Of a stretch of 64,000 nt of DNA, positions 9,856-19,525 are shown in pieces. This DNA comes from Chloroflexota bacterium (GTDB lineage: Bacteria > Chloroflexota > Anaerolineae > J036 > Brachytrichaceae), in NCBI GenBank assembly GCA_023382055.1, contig JAMCQN010000151.1, positions 62,001-126,000 on the forward strand, given 5' to 3'. Numbering within the stretch: the stretch's first letter is position 1; every line of letters starts with the position of its first letter. Both the position numbers and the translations under genes were made by a program. Below the pieces are notes generated by a model that ran no database searches, was not told the DNA's origin, and saw only the letters and a list, made by a program, of their open reading frames with translations.

Positions 9856-9972
9856 CTATCTGCGCTTGCGATTCAGCAAGTCCAAGATCAATACTGCGAT
9901 GAGGACAGGCACGCCGATCCCCGCTGCTGCAATCGCTAGCGCCAGGACCAACTCCACCCAGTTTTCAGGCAT
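9856..9972 (-). CDS. Small single-TM protein (38 aa)
   Basis: MPENWVELVLALAIAAAGIGVPVLIAVLILDLLNRKRR: hydrophobic helix plus basic C-terminus; below the ORF-track length cutoff. Confidence 0.4.
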   Translation of the reverse strand: MPENWVELVLALAIAAAGIGVPVLIAVLILDLLNRKRR

Positions 9973-10080
9973 ATCGCGCTACCTTAATAGTGTCAGGCAT
10001 GTCCAGTGGATGATAGCACTCCGGGCTAAAACCTGCGCTAGCCATTCAAGAACATGAGTGCATGTAACTTTTTAACCTTA

Positions 10081-10108
10081 TTGACATCCAAACCCATAAC
10101 CCTATAGT
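10081..10108 (+). promoter_or_regulatory. Sigma70-like promoter TTGACA-N16-TATAGT
   Basis: TTGACA at 10081-10086 and TATAGT at 10103-10108, 11 nt before the ATG at 10120. Confidence 0.7.
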
Positions 10109-10119
10109 ACGAGGCACAC

Positions 10120-10443
10120 ATGGCAAAGGTGATTATTCACTCCGGACGCTGCGGTTTCCATACGACTGTAGAAGCAACATTGATCGAATCGGATGACGGC
10201 GATCGCGTGCGGCTGGATATCCAGAGCGATTGCAAGTCATGCCAACGCCTGGCGACCGAACTGATTGAAGTTGACCCGATGCAGGAAATCAGTTATCGGC
10301 GCGGCGGCCCCCGTACGCTTGAGCTCGCGTCGAAGATACTTCCCCATACCGCTTGCCCGGTTCCTTCGGGCATCATCAAAGCCATTGAAGTGGCCGGCCA
10401 TCTGGCGCTTCCCAAGGATGCCAGCATAACCGTGACTGATTAA
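10120..10443 (+). CDS. Small conserved protein (DUF6951-like), 107 aa
   Basis: MAKVIIHSGRCGFHTTVEA...DCKSCQRLA...HTACPVPSGIIKAIEVA with conserved cysteines. Confidence 0.6.
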   Translation: MAKVIIHSGRCGFHTTVEATLIESDDGDRVRLDIQSDCKSCQRLATELIEVDPMQEISYRRGGPRTLELASKILPHTACPVPSGIIKAIEVAGHLALPKDASITVTD

Positions 10444-10501
10444 AATCGGAGCACGCGAACGGGTACCCTGCCCGTTCGACACGCCAATTATAGAGAGTGA
10501 G

Positions 10502-10527
10502 AAAAATCCCCGCCGGCGGGGATTTTT
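10502..10527 (+). terminator. Rho-independent terminator
   Basis: AAAAATCCCCGCCGGCGGGGATTTTT perfect inverted repeat with T run; preceded by another hairpin CGAACGGG-N7-CCCGTTCG at 10456-10478. Confidence 0.9.
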
Positions 10528-10533
10528 CTGCTT

Positions 10534-10561
10534 TTCACAAAACTGCTCTTATCGTTACAAT
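10534..10561 (+). promoter_or_regulatory. Putative promoter of the E1/E2 operon, TTCACA-N16-TACAAT
   Basis: Motif spacing just downstream of the terminator and upstream of the E1-alpha gene. Confidence 0.55.
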
Positions 10562-10583
10562 AGGCAGAGTTATCGCCAACCCA

Positions 10584-10600
10584 CAAGCGTTACACGCTTG
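10584..10600. promoter_or_regulatory. Inverted repeat CAAGCGT-TAC-ACGCTTG in the leader of the E1/E2 operon (operator or hairpin)
   Basis: Perfect 7-bp palindrome with 3-nt spacer, ~20 nt upstream of the GTG/ATG start. Confidence 0.45.
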
Positions 10601-10619
10601 AGTTAGAAGTTAATCGGAG

Positions 10620-11648
10620 GTGAACATGGCGGCGAATATGAAAGCAAAACAAGTCTCTCACACACAGACAGACGCGGGCGGCGCAACGGTCGATCCTGAA
10701 GAATGGCTGCATATGTATCGTCAGATGTACCGAATCCGCTCATTTGAAGAGGAAGTCAACGATCTGTATACCAAAGCCCTTATGCCCGGACTGGCGCACC
10801 TGTACATCGGCGAAGAAGCCGTCGCGGTGGGCGTGTGTGAATCACTGAAGCGCGAGGATTACATCACCAGCACGCATCGGGGTCACGGGCACTGTCTTGC
10901 AAAAGGAGCCAGCCCCGACCGTATGTTTGCCGAATTACTCGGCAGGGCGCCCGGGTACTGCAAAGGCAAAGGCGGGTCGATGCATATCGCCGATCAGGAA
11001 GGCGGCAATCTGGGCGCTAACGCCATTGTCGGCGCCGGCTCCGGTATTGCGACAGGAGCCGCATTCTCCGCCAGGATGCGCAAGAGCGGACAGGTCGCAG
11101 TCACTTTCTTTGGTGAAGGGGCGCTCGGCCAGGGCCTGCTTTACGAAGTCATGAATATGGCCTCCCTGTGGAAGCTTCCGGTTGTCTACGTGTGCGAAAA
11201 CAACCTGTATAACGAATACACGCATTACTCCCAGACGACCGCCGGCGAATTGAGCGCGCGCCCAGCCGCGTTCGGCATCCCGGTCGAGGTGGTTGACGGG
11301 CAGAATGTGCGAGCCGTGTATGAAACGGCGAGGCGATTCATCGAGCGCGCTCGCAACGGCGAAGGCCCCGGGTTTGTGATCTGCAACACCTATCGCTATC
11401 ATGGCCACCACGTCGGAGACATTAACCGCGCATACTACCGTTCAAAGGAAGAGGAAACGCTGTGGAAGACTGAGCGCGATCCGCTCAATTTGCTGTCCCA
11501 GTGGCTGACTGAACAGCATCTCGCGGACGCGGCGATTTTCGAGCAGATCGAGAAAGAAGCGCGCGAAGAGATGCGTTCCGCCGTTGAATTCGCAATCAAA
11601 GCCCCCTTCCCCGACGCCAGTGAGGTAACACAACATGTCTATGCTTAA
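10620..11648 (+). CDS. Pyruvate/acetoin dehydrogenase E1 component, alpha subunit
   Basis: RSFEEEVNDLY, GRAPGYCKGKGGSMHIAD, GEGALGQGLLYEVMNMASLWKLPVVYVCENN (ThDP motif). Confidence 0.93.
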   Translation: MNMAANMKAKQVSHTQTDAGGATVDPEEWLHMYRQMYRIRSFEEEVNDLYTKALMPGLAHLYIGEEAVAVGVCESLKREDYITSTHRGHGHCLAKGASPDRMFAELLGRAPGYCKGKGGSMHIADQEGGNLGANAIVGAGSGIATGAAFSARMRKSGQVAVTFFGEGALGQGLLYEVMNMASLWKLPVVYVCENNLYNEYTHYSQTTAGELSARPAAFGIPVEVVDGQNVRAVYETARRFIERARNGEGPGFVICNTYRYHGHHVGDINRAYYRSKEEETLWKTERDPLNLLSQWLTEQHLADAAIFEQIEKEAREEMRSAVEFAIKAPFPDASEVTQHVYA

Positions 11649-12669
11649 GACTTCGGAATCCACCGCTGGCGCCACGAACGGGAAGGCCATGCGCGAATTG
11701 ACGATGGCGCAGGCTGTGCGCGAAGCACTTGCTGAGGAAATGCGGCGCGATGCCCGCGTATTCATCATGGGCGAAGATGTCGCTGAGGCCGGCACGCCGT
11801 TCAAAGTCCTGCTGGGTCTGGTGGACGAGTTCGGCACAGACCGCGTCATCGATACGCCGATATCGGAACCCGGTTTCGCGGCAATCGGCGTCGGCGCCGC
11901 CATGACCGGTATGCGCCCCGTTATCGATATCATGTTCGGCGACTTCCTTACACTCACCATGGACCAGATGGTCAACCAGGCCGCCAAGGCGCGTTATATG
12001 TCGGGCGGCAAATTCATGGTGCCGATCGTGTTCCGCACGACGCTGGGCGCCACGCGGCGATCCGCTGCGCAGCACAGCCAGAGCCTGCATGTCTGGCCAA
12101 GTCACGTGCCCGGACTGAAGGTGGTGTTGCCGTCAACGCCTTATGACGCGAAAGGGCTGCTCAAGACAGCCATCCGCGACGACAATCCGGTCGTGTACTT
12201 TGAGGACAAGATGAACTTCACGACCAAGGGCATGGTTCCGGATGAGGAATACACGATCCCCTTCGGCGTTGCGGATATCAAACGCGCCGGCGCCGACATC
12301 ACTCTCGTCGCGACCAGCAGCATGGTATACGTCGCTCTGGGCGCTGCGGATAAGCTCAAGGAGATCGGCATCAGCGCTGAGGTGGTTGACCCGCGCACCA
12401 CCTTCCCGCTGGACAAGCAAACCCTGGTTGACTCGGCTCGCAAAACATCGCGCGCGATCGTCATCGATGAGGGTTATGAGCGATATGGCGTCACCGCAGA
12501 ACTCGCCGCGGTGATTGCCGACGGCGCTTTCTACTACCTCGACGCGCCGGTCAAGCGCATGGGCGCTATGGACGTGCCAATCCCATTCTCGCCAGCCCTG
12601 GAAGACTTGACGGCGCCTACCGCGGATGCCGTTTTCCAGATGGCAAAAACCCTGTGCGGCCGGGCGTAA
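11635..12669 (+). CDS. Pyruvate/acetoin dehydrogenase E1 component, beta subunit
   Basis: MTMAQAVREALAEEMRRDARVFIMGEDVAEAGTPFK, DTPISEPGFAAIGVGAAMTGMRP; overlaps the E1-alpha gene by 14 nt. Confidence 0.93.
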   Translation: MSMLKTSESTAGATNGKAMRELTMAQAVREALAEEMRRDARVFIMGEDVAEAGTPFKVLLGLVDEFGTDRVIDTPISEPGFAAIGVGAAMTGMRPVIDIMFGDFLTLTMDQMVNQAAKARYMSGGKFMVPIVFRTTLGATRRSAAQHSQSLHVWPSHVPGLKVVLPSTPYDAKGLLKTAIRDDNPVVYFEDKMNFTTKGMVPDEEYTIPFGVADIKRAGADITLVATSSMVYVALGAADKLKEIGISAEVVDPRTTFPLDKQTLVDSARKTSRAIVIDEGYERYGVTAELAAVIADGAFYYLDAPVKRMGAMDVPIPFSPALEDLTAPTADAVFQMAKTLCGRA

Positions 12670-12720
12670 CCGCGCCGGCGCAATGTATTTTCAAATGGGG
12701 AGCGAAGCAGGAGAATAATC

Positions 12721-14028
12721 TTGGCAACAAACGTAATCATGCCGGCGCTGGGTATTGCGCAGGAAACGGGCAAGCTGCTGCAATGGCTGAAGACTGAAGG
12801 ACAGATGGTGACAAAGGGCGAAGTCCTGATGGTAGTCGAGACTGATAAAACTACCGTCGAGATTGAGGCTGGCGCCAGCGGAATACTGAGTCAGGTGTCC
12901 GCCCAGGTAGGACAGGATGTGCCGGTCGGTCAGGTCATCGCATTAATCGCGGAACCAGGCGAGTCGCTGCCGATAAAGACTCAGCCACACGTACAGACGG
13001 CGCCGGCTGAGAGCCCAATACTCAGTTCAGAGTCTCCACGTGGCAAAGGGTCGGTTGAGGCCAGCCCCCTGGCTCGCCGCATTGCCGAGGAGAATCATAT
13101 CGACCTGAGCAAAGTCAAACCCGGCGGCGGCCGCATCGAAAAGGCCGATGTAGTGGCCTATATCGAGAAACTCATAAAGATGCCCGGAGCGCGGCTGTCT
13201 GCGGCCTCGCCAAAAGCGCGCCAGGCTGCGCAGGAACGCGGCGTCAAACTCGTTGATATCCCTGGCAGCGGGCCAGAAGGCGCAGTGCTCTTTGCTGATG
13301 TCATGGCTTCAGCGAAAACCATGCCGGCCGCGGCGATTGAAACGACTGCGCCAGGCGAGATCATCAAGCCCGGCACGGTGTGGCGGATCATGGCGGAGCG
13401 CACCACGCAAAGCTGGACGACGGTCCCTCACTTCTATCTCAGCCGGGAAGCCAATGCCAGCCGTCTGATCACCTGGCGCGAGCGCGCTCAGAAACGCATG
13501 AGCGAGAAAATCACTTATACCGATCTGATCGTCAGGCTGGTTGCTGCAGCCCTGCTTGAACACCCGCGCGTCAACGCCATGTGGAAAGACGGCGCAATTC
13601 ACGTGAACCCGGACGTGAATATCGGTTTAGCCGTCGCAATCGCCGACGGGTTGGTCGTGCCTGTCATCCATGGCACACAGAACATGAACATCGCGGCAAT
13701 CGCCCGCCAGCGTAACGACCTGGTCGCCCGTGCGCAGAATGGCAAGCTTAAGCCGGATGATATCAGCGGCGGCACGTTCACGATCAGCAACCTGGGTATG
13801 TTCGGGATCGATTCGTTCAACGCCATCGTGAATGCTCCCCAGGCCGCCATCCTTGCCGTAGGCAGGATCGTGGAACGTGTTGTGCCGCACGACGGCCGAC
13901 CCGCCATACAGTCGATGATGACCCTCACGCTATCATGCGACCATCGCGCGGTAGACGGCGCGCGCGGCGCGCAGTTCCTGCAGACCCTGGCAGAAATGAT
14001 CGAAGAACCACTCGGGCTTTTGGACTAA
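12721..14028 (+). CDS. Dihydrolipoamide acyltransferase E2
   Basis: Lipoyl motif VVETDKTTVEIEA, PSBD-like segments, catalytic DHRAVDGA; TTG start. Confidence 0.93.
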   Translation: MATNVIMPALGIAQETGKLLQWLKTEGQMVTKGEVLMVVETDKTTVEIEAGASGILSQVSAQVGQDVPVGQVIALIAEPGESLPIKTQPHVQTAPAESPILSSESPRGKGSVEASPLARRIAEENHIDLSKVKPGGGRIEKADVVAYIEKLIKMPGARLSAASPKARQAAQERGVKLVDIPGSGPEGAVLFADVMASAKTMPAAAIETTAPGEIIKPGTVWRIMAERTTQSWTTVPHFYLSREANASRLITWRERAQKRMSEKITYTDLIVRLVAAALLEHPRVNAMWKDGAIHVNPDVNIGLAVAIADGLVVPVIHGTQNMNIAAIARQRNDLVARAQNGKLKPDDISGGTFTISNLGMFGIDSFNAIVNAPQAAILAVGRIVERVVPHDGRPAIQSMMTLTLSCDHRAVDGARGAQFLQTLAEMIEEPLGLLD

Positions 14029-14041
14029 ATGCCCGTCTCAA

Positions 14042-14076
14042 AACATGTCTGACTTCCTGGAGAAGTCAGACATGTT
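14042..14076 (+). terminator. Strong hairpin downstream of the E2 gene
   Basis: AACATGTCTGACTTC-CTGGA-GAAGTCAGACATGTT, perfect 15-bp stem, 13 nt after the stop. Confidence 0.75.
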
Positions 14077-14080
14077 CTAT

Positions 14081-14332
14081 TCAACGACCTGTTTGCTCTC
14101 GTACTGACACTGCGCCCAGCGCCTGAGAGATGCGCAGGTCGATGCGTGCGGTTGCCGTATCGTAACCAGGCGATGTATAAGTGTTGCCGCTGTGTACATA
14201 GCCAGATGGCATATCCAGGGCGGTCAGGCCGCCGTCGAACACGACGCGCATGCCAGTGCCCGGCGGGACGAAAATCGTCGTGCTTCCAATAGCGCCGTTT
14301 ACATTGGCGGAAATCTGTTCACCCTGTGGGAT
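14081..14332 (-). pseudogene. Fragment of a LiaF-C/toast-rack-like beta-helix domain protein (C-terminal part only)
   Basis: Minus frame reads IPQGEQISANVNGAIGSTTIFVPPGTGMRVVFDGGLTALDMPSGYVHSGNTYTSPGYDTATARIDLRISQALGAVSVREQTGR*; no membrane N-terminus or convincing start. Confidence 0.5.
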
Positions 14333-14448
14333 GGAAAAAACCCGACACTTAAGAGAAAGCGTCAGGGTAAATTTAACCCTTAGGGCAGTGTGAGTACACC
14401 GCTAAAAGGCTGAGTTCGCACCTCAGTCAGGTGGAGTGCCAGGTAGTT

Positions 14449-15156
14449 TTATGGACCCCGTTTGAGGTGTCTGATGCCGCTTGAGCCGCCGATGATGACA
14501 TCCGTAACCATATCCAGAAATAATCCATGTTCGATAATACCGGCGCGCCAGGATAATCGATTTGCGAGTTCCTTTGGACTCGCAATCGGCCCGAATCGAC
14601 AATCCAGTATTATGTTATCTGAATCAGTCTTATAAGGTGTCCGGTCGGTATTCAGCCGCAAATAAACCTTTGCTCCGAGTGATTCCAGAAACCTGCGCTG
14701 CGACTGCCATCCAAAGGCCAGCACCTCCACCGGCAGCGCGAAGCGCGTGCCCAGCGCAGGCGACGATTTCGTTTCATCCACCACGATAATGTAGCGCCGG
14801 CTGACCTGGGCGACGATCTTCTCACGCAGTAATGCGCCGCCCCCACCCTTGATGACGTCCAGTCGAGGGTCTACCTCGTCAGCGCCGTCGATGGTGAGAT
14901 CCAAGTCGGTTGGAAGCTCATCGCCCATTAGAACGATACCCAGATGCCGGGCTTCTTCGGCTGTTGCCCGGGATGTGGCGAAGCCGGTGATATCACTCAA
15001 AACGCCATCGGCAATGAGCTTCGCTATCTTGCGCGTCGCCCAGACCGCCGTGCTGCCTGTGCCTAAACCCACCTTCATGCCCGATTGCACGAAGGTCACG
15101 GCATGCTCTGCGGACTCTATTTTGTAGCGAACATCAGGATCGATCTTGTCTGTCAT
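14449..15156 (-). CDS. rpiA: Ribose-5-phosphate isomerase A
   Basis: KVGLGTGSTAVWATRKIA, LDLTIDGADEVDPRLDVIKGGGGALLREKIVA; start trimmed to MTDKIDPD. Confidence 0.95.
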   Translation of the reverse strand: MTDKIDPDVRYKIESAEHAVTFVQSGMKVGLGTGSTAVWATRKIAKLIADGVLSDITGFATSRATAEEARHLGIVLMGDELPTDLDLTIDGADEVDPRLDVIKGGGGALLREKIVAQVSRRYIIVVDETKSSPALGTRFALPVEVLAFGWQSQRRFLESLGAKVYLRLNTDRTPYKTDSDNIILDCRFGPIASPKELANRLSWRAGIIEHGLFLDMVTDVIIGGSSGIRHLKRGP

Positions 15157-15178
15157 GTTATGCGCTAACCCACCCCAG

Positions 15179-16816
15179 TTATGGCAATATGTGTCGGTTG
15201 TTGTACAAGCGGATGAGTGCATTCGTCGAACTGTCATGCGTCAGCAGAGCGACCCGGTCAGACAGCTCCGGGACGATGCGCTGAGCAAGCACTTTACCCA
15301 GTTCCACACCCCATTGGTCAAATGAATCGATATTCCATATCGCGCCCTGGGTAAATACGCTGTGCTCATATAGTGCGACCAGCTTGCCCAGCGTCTCCGG
15401 TGTCAGCTGGTCCGCCAGAATGATATTTGACGGGCGATTGCCGTCAAATGTGCGATGCGGCACGAGCCATTCCGGCGTGCCTTCAGACTTGACCTCATCC
15501 GCAGTCTTGCCAAATGCCAGCGCTTCCGCCTGCGCAAACACGTTGGCCATCAGAAGATTCTGATGGTTGCCCAGCGGGTTCAACGTATTAAAGAAGCCAA
15601 TAAAGTCACAAGGGATAAGCCTGGCGCCCTGGTGGATAAGCTGGTAAAACGAGTGCTGACCATTCGTGCCCGGCTCTCCCCAGTAGATCGCACCAGTCGG
15701 GTAATCGACGCGCGAGCCATCCAGCGTGATGTGCTTCCCATTGCTCTCCATCGTGAGTTGCTGCAGATATGCCGGGAACCGCTTCAGATACTGATCGTAT
15801 GGCAGCACTGCGGACGTCTGCGCCTCAAAGAAATCGCTGTACCAGACAGCCAGCAATCCCATCAGCACGGGCAGGTTCCGTTCGAATGGCGCGGTGCGGA
15901 AATGCTCATCCATGGCATGAAAGCCAGACAGCATGGCTCGGAAGTTACCCGGGCCGATAGCCAGCATGGTAGAGAGGCCTATTGCGGAATCCATTGAGTA
16001 GCGCCCGCCGACCCAATCCCAGAATCCGAACATATTGGCGGTATCGATGCCGAACTTGCGCACCGCCGCCGCATTCGTCGATACGGCCACGAAGTGATTG
16101 GCAATGGCACGCTCATCTTTCAACCCGCCAAGCAGCCACTCGCGGGCGGAATGCGCGTTCGCCATCGTCTCGAGCGTCGTGAATGTCTTCGACGACACGA
16201 TGAACAACGTCTCTGCGGGATTCAGGTCGCGTACGGATTCGGTCAGATCGGTGCCATCGACATTGGAGACGAATCGAAAGGTCATCGATCGGTCGCTGTA
16301 ATGGCGCAACGCTTCATAAGCCATTACAGGGCCAAGGTCTGAGCCGCCAATGCCGATATTGACTACATTCCTGATGCGCTTGCCTGTGTACCCCTTCCAA
16401 TCGCCCTGCCGCACGCGGCCGGCGAAGGAACTCATGCGATCCAGCACGGCGTGCACTTCAGGGACAACGTCAATCCCATCAACGAAGATTTTCTCGTTGC
16501 GCTCCGCGCGCAGCGCGACGTGCAACACGGCGCGGTTCTCGGTGATATTGATCTTGTCGCCGCGGAACATCGCATCGATATGCCCGCGCAAACCGCTTTC
16601 ATCCGCCAACGCAAATAACAGCTGCATGGTCTCAGCGGTGGCGCGGTTCTTCGAATAATCCAGATACAGCCCGACCGCTTCGCATGCCATGCGCTCTCCC
16701 CGCGAGGGATCGTCGCGAAACAGGCTGCGCAGGTGCACATCTTTCACTAACTGGTAATGGCCTTCCAGCGCTTTCCAGGCCGCGCGTTCTTTGAGCGCTT
16801 TCTGCTCCATGGTCAC
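15179..16816 (-). CDS. pgi: Glucose-6-phosphate isomerase
   Basis: [51 protein letters not shown]. Confidence 0.97.
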   Translation of the reverse strand: MTMEQKALKERAAWKALEGHYQLVKDVHLRSLFRDDPSRGERMACEAVGLYLDYSKNRATAETMQLLFALADESGLRGHIDAMFRGDKINITENRAVLHVALRAERNEKIFVDGIDVVPEVHAVLDRMSSFAGRVRQGDWKGYTGKRIRNVVNIGIGGSDLGPVMAYEALRHYSDRSMTFRFVSNVDGTDLTESVRDLNPAETLFIVSSKTFTTLETMANAHSAREWLLGGLKDERAIANHFVAVSTNAAAVRKFGIDTANMFGFWDWVGGRYSMDSAIGLSTMLAIGPGNFRAMLSGFHAMDEHFRTAPFERNLPVLMGLLAVWYSDFFEAQTSAVLPYDQYLKRFPAYLQQLTMESNGKHITLDGSRVDYPTGAIYWGEPGTNGQHSFYQLIHQGARLIPCDFIGFFNTLNPLGNHQNLLMANVFAQAEALAFGKTADEVKSEGTPEWLVPHRTFDGNRPSNIILADQLTPETLGKLVALYEHSVFTQGAIWNIDSFDQWGVELGKVLAQRIVPELSDRVALLTHDSSTNALIRLYNNRHILP

Positions 16817-16975
16817 ACCTCATTAACCGTTTCTTTACCAAGTTTACAACGTGAACAGCGCGCGGGTTTTCACACGGCTTCATCAGGCGACATGTGATAA
16901 TCGGCTCAATGATCATTCGCGTTTGCCGGGCTGACCCGACACGACTGGCGTACGTGTTGAACTACACGGGGAGCA

Positions 16976-18625
16976 ATGATGAGCATCCATCCACTTGCGG
17001 GGAAACCTGCGCCGCCGGACATCCTGATCGATGTCAGAAAACTTGAGCGAGCCTATTACGACAATAAACCGGACCTGGGCAATCCGTCTCAGTTGGTCAG
17101 CTTTGGCACCAGCGGCCATCGCGGCACACCGGCGGACGGCAGCTTTACGGAGTCGCATATCGTGGCAATCGCACAGGCGATCTGCGAATACCGGGTTAAT
17201 AACTCGATCAGTGGTCCGCTGTACATGGGGAAGGATACGCATGCGGCGTCATCACCCGCTCAGCGCAGCGCGCTCGAAGTTCTGGCCGCCAACGCCGTCA
17301 ACGTATTTATCCAGCAGGATGGCGGCGTAACTCCCACGCCGGCAATCTCGCACGCGATACTGGTCTATAACCGCGGTCGGCGCGACGGCCTTGCAGACGG
17401 CATCATCATTACGCCCTCGCACAATCCACCTGAAGACGGCGGCATAAAGTACAACCCGTCTGAGGGCGGGCCCGCAGACACCAGTATCACACGCTGGATT
17501 CAGGATCGCGCCAATGCATTGCTGCGCGAGGGGAATAAGAGCGTCAGACGCATCGCTTATGAATCCGCATTGAAAGCGCCGACTACGCATCATTACGACT
17601 ACGTGCGTCCGTATGTCGATGACCTGAGCAGCATCATCGATATGGATGTCATCCGCTCATCCGGTATCCGCATCGGCGTAGATCCGCTGGGTGGTTCAGC
17701 GCTGGCCTACTGGGAACCCATCCGGGAACGTTACGAACTGCAACTCACCGTCGTCAACCAGAAACTGGACCCGACATTCAGCTTCATGACTGTGGATCAC
17801 GATGGCAAAATTCGTATGGATTGTTCCAGTCCGTATGCCATGGCTGGATTGATCGGCCTAAAAGACAAATTCGACATCGCTTTCGGCAATGATCCCGACG
17901 CGGACCGGCACGGCATCGTAACTCGAACTTCAGGGCTGATGAATCCGAATAATTACCTTACGGCAGCCATTCACTATCTGCTGCAGCACCGCCCCGCATG
18001 GCCAGATACTTCAGCGGTGGGCAAGACACTCGTCAGCAGCACCCTCATTGACCGTGTCGTCGCCGCTCTGGGCCGTAAGCTCTGCGAAGTTCCGGTGGGA
18101 TTCAAATGGTTCGCCCCGGGTTTATACGACGGTTCGTTGTGTTTTGGCGGCGAGGAGAGCGCAGGCGCCAGTTTCCTGCGCCGTGATGGAACCGTATGGA
18201 CTACGGACAAGGATGGCCCGCTGTTGGGTTTACTGGCGGCTGAGATCACGGCGCAACTGGGCAACGATCCCGGCGCTCTCTATCAGCAGTTGGCGCAGAC
18301 GTTCGGGAAACCTTACTACACGCGCATCGATGCGCCGGCTACGCTGCAACAGCGGCAAACGCTCCTGGCGCTTTCTCCTTCTGCGGTCAGCGCGGATCAA
18401 CTCGCCGGCGACGCCATCATCGCCAAACTCACCAGGGCGCCCTGCAACAACGCCTCCATCGGCGGCCTGAAAGTCGTCACCGCACAGGGATGGTTCGCCG
18501 CGCGGCCGTCGGGCACGGAGAATGTTTACAAACTCTACGCGGAGAGTTTCGTGAGCAAGTGCCACCTGCTCGACATCGTCGAGCAGGCGCAACAAATAGT
18601 CAACCAGTCGCTCGCACGCGGATGA
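16976..18625 (+). CDS. pgm: Phosphoglucomutase (alpha-D-glucose phosphate-specific)
   Basis: [66 protein letters not shown]. Confidence 0.96.
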   Translation: MMSIHPLAGKPAPPDILIDVRKLERAYYDNKPDLGNPSQLVSFGTSGHRGTPADGSFTESHIVAIAQAICEYRVNNSISGPLYMGKDTHAASSPAQRSALEVLAANAVNVFIQQDGGVTPTPAISHAILVYNRGRRDGLADGIIITPSHNPPEDGGIKYNPSEGGPADTSITRWIQDRANALLREGNKSVRRIAYESALKAPTTHHYDYVRPYVDDLSSIIDMDVIRSSGIRIGVDPLGGSALAYWEPIRERYELQLTVVNQKLDPTFSFMTVDHDGKIRMDCSSPYAMAGLIGLKDKFDIAFGNDPDADRHGIVTRTSGLMNPNNYLTAAIHYLLQHRPAWPDTSAVGKTLVSSTLIDRVVAALGRKLCEVPVGFKWFAPGLYDGSLCFGGEESAGASFLRRDGTVWTTDKDGPLLGLLAAEITAQLGNDPGALYQQLAQTFGKPYYTRIDAPATLQQRQTLLALSPSAVSADQLAGDAIIAKLTRAPCNNASIGGLKVVTAQGWFAARPSGTENVYKLYAESFVSKCHLLDIVEQAQQIVNQSLARG

Positions 18626-19426
18626 CTACTCGATCACGACCTTGCTCAAGTCGTCAACTGGTTCCGGGTAATGCATATTCAGAGCCTTAAGGCTCTTTTC
18701 AAGTGTGGAGGCCACAACCAGATTGCGGTACCACTTCTTATTTGAGGGTACGATGTACCAGGGCGCCCAGGGCGTGCTCGTTGCGCTGATCGAATCTTCG
18801 TACGCTTGCATATAGTCCGGCCATAACTTGCGCTCGGCCAGGTCGGATGGATTGAATTTCCAGTGTTTGGTTGGATCATCCAACCGTTCCTGCAGGCGCT
18901 TCTTCTGCTCGTCCTGGCTGATATGAAGGAAGAACTTGAGGATTGTGGTTCCTTCATCCGCCAGGGCGCGCTCGAAGTTATTGATGATCGCATAACGGCG
19001 CTTCCAGACGGCCTTGGGAACCAGGTTATGGACGCGCACCACCAGCACATCCTCATAATGGCTGCGGTTGAAAATCACGACTTCGCCCTTCGAAGGCGTC
19101 TGCTCGTGGATGCGCCACAGGAAATCATGGCTGAGTTCTTCCGGTGTAGGCGCTTTGAAGCTGGCAACCCGCACGCCCTGTGGATTCATCGTATCAAAGA
19201 CGTGGGAGATCGTGCCATCCTTACCGGCGGTATCCATAGCCTGCAAGACGATCAGCAGCCCGTGTTTGTGCTCCGCATAAAGGAGTTCCTGCAACTGGTT
19301 AACAGCCAATTCAGTCTTCTCTATCTTTTTTGATATGCCATCCCCTTTTTTGTAGCCATCGGTATCATCGGGGTCGCAGTCCTTCAGGCGAACTCTCGTA
19401 CCTGGTTTCACGCGATACTTGTCCAT
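18626..19426 (-). CDS. Polyphosphate kinase 2-family phosphotransferase
   Basis: LLIVLQAMDTAGKDGTISHVFDTMNPQGVRVASFK, HEQTPSKGEVVIFNRSHYEDVLVVRVHNLVP; start trimmed to MDKYRVKPG. Confidence 0.93.
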   Translation of the reverse strand: MDKYRVKPGTRVRLKDCDPDDTDGYKKGDGISKKIEKTELAVNQLQELLYAEHKHGLLIVLQAMDTAGKDGTISHVFDTMNPQGVRVASFKAPTPEELSHDFLWRIHEQTPSKGEVVIFNRSHYEDVLVVRVHNLVPKAVWKRRYAIINNFERALADEGTTILKFFLHISQDEQKKRLQERLDDPTKHWKFNPSDLAERKLWPDYMQAYEDSISATSTPWAPWYIVPSNKKWYRNLVVASTLEKSLKALNMHYPEPVDDLSKVVIE

Positions 19427-19490
19427 CTTACCTCCCTGGGTCATGTCGGATGATCTTGCACCGATTCTACAACCTGGCATACGCGCGCCC

Positions 19491-19519
19491 TCGACAGAGC
19501 TGAACGGGTGTTCTACAAT
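19491..19519 (+). promoter_or_regulatory. Promoter TCGACA-N17-TACAAT for the nurA operon
   Basis: -35 at 19491-19496, 17-bp spacer, -10 at 19514-19519, ending 6 nt before the ATG at 19526. Confidence 0.65.
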
Positions 19520-19525
19520 GTGCCC

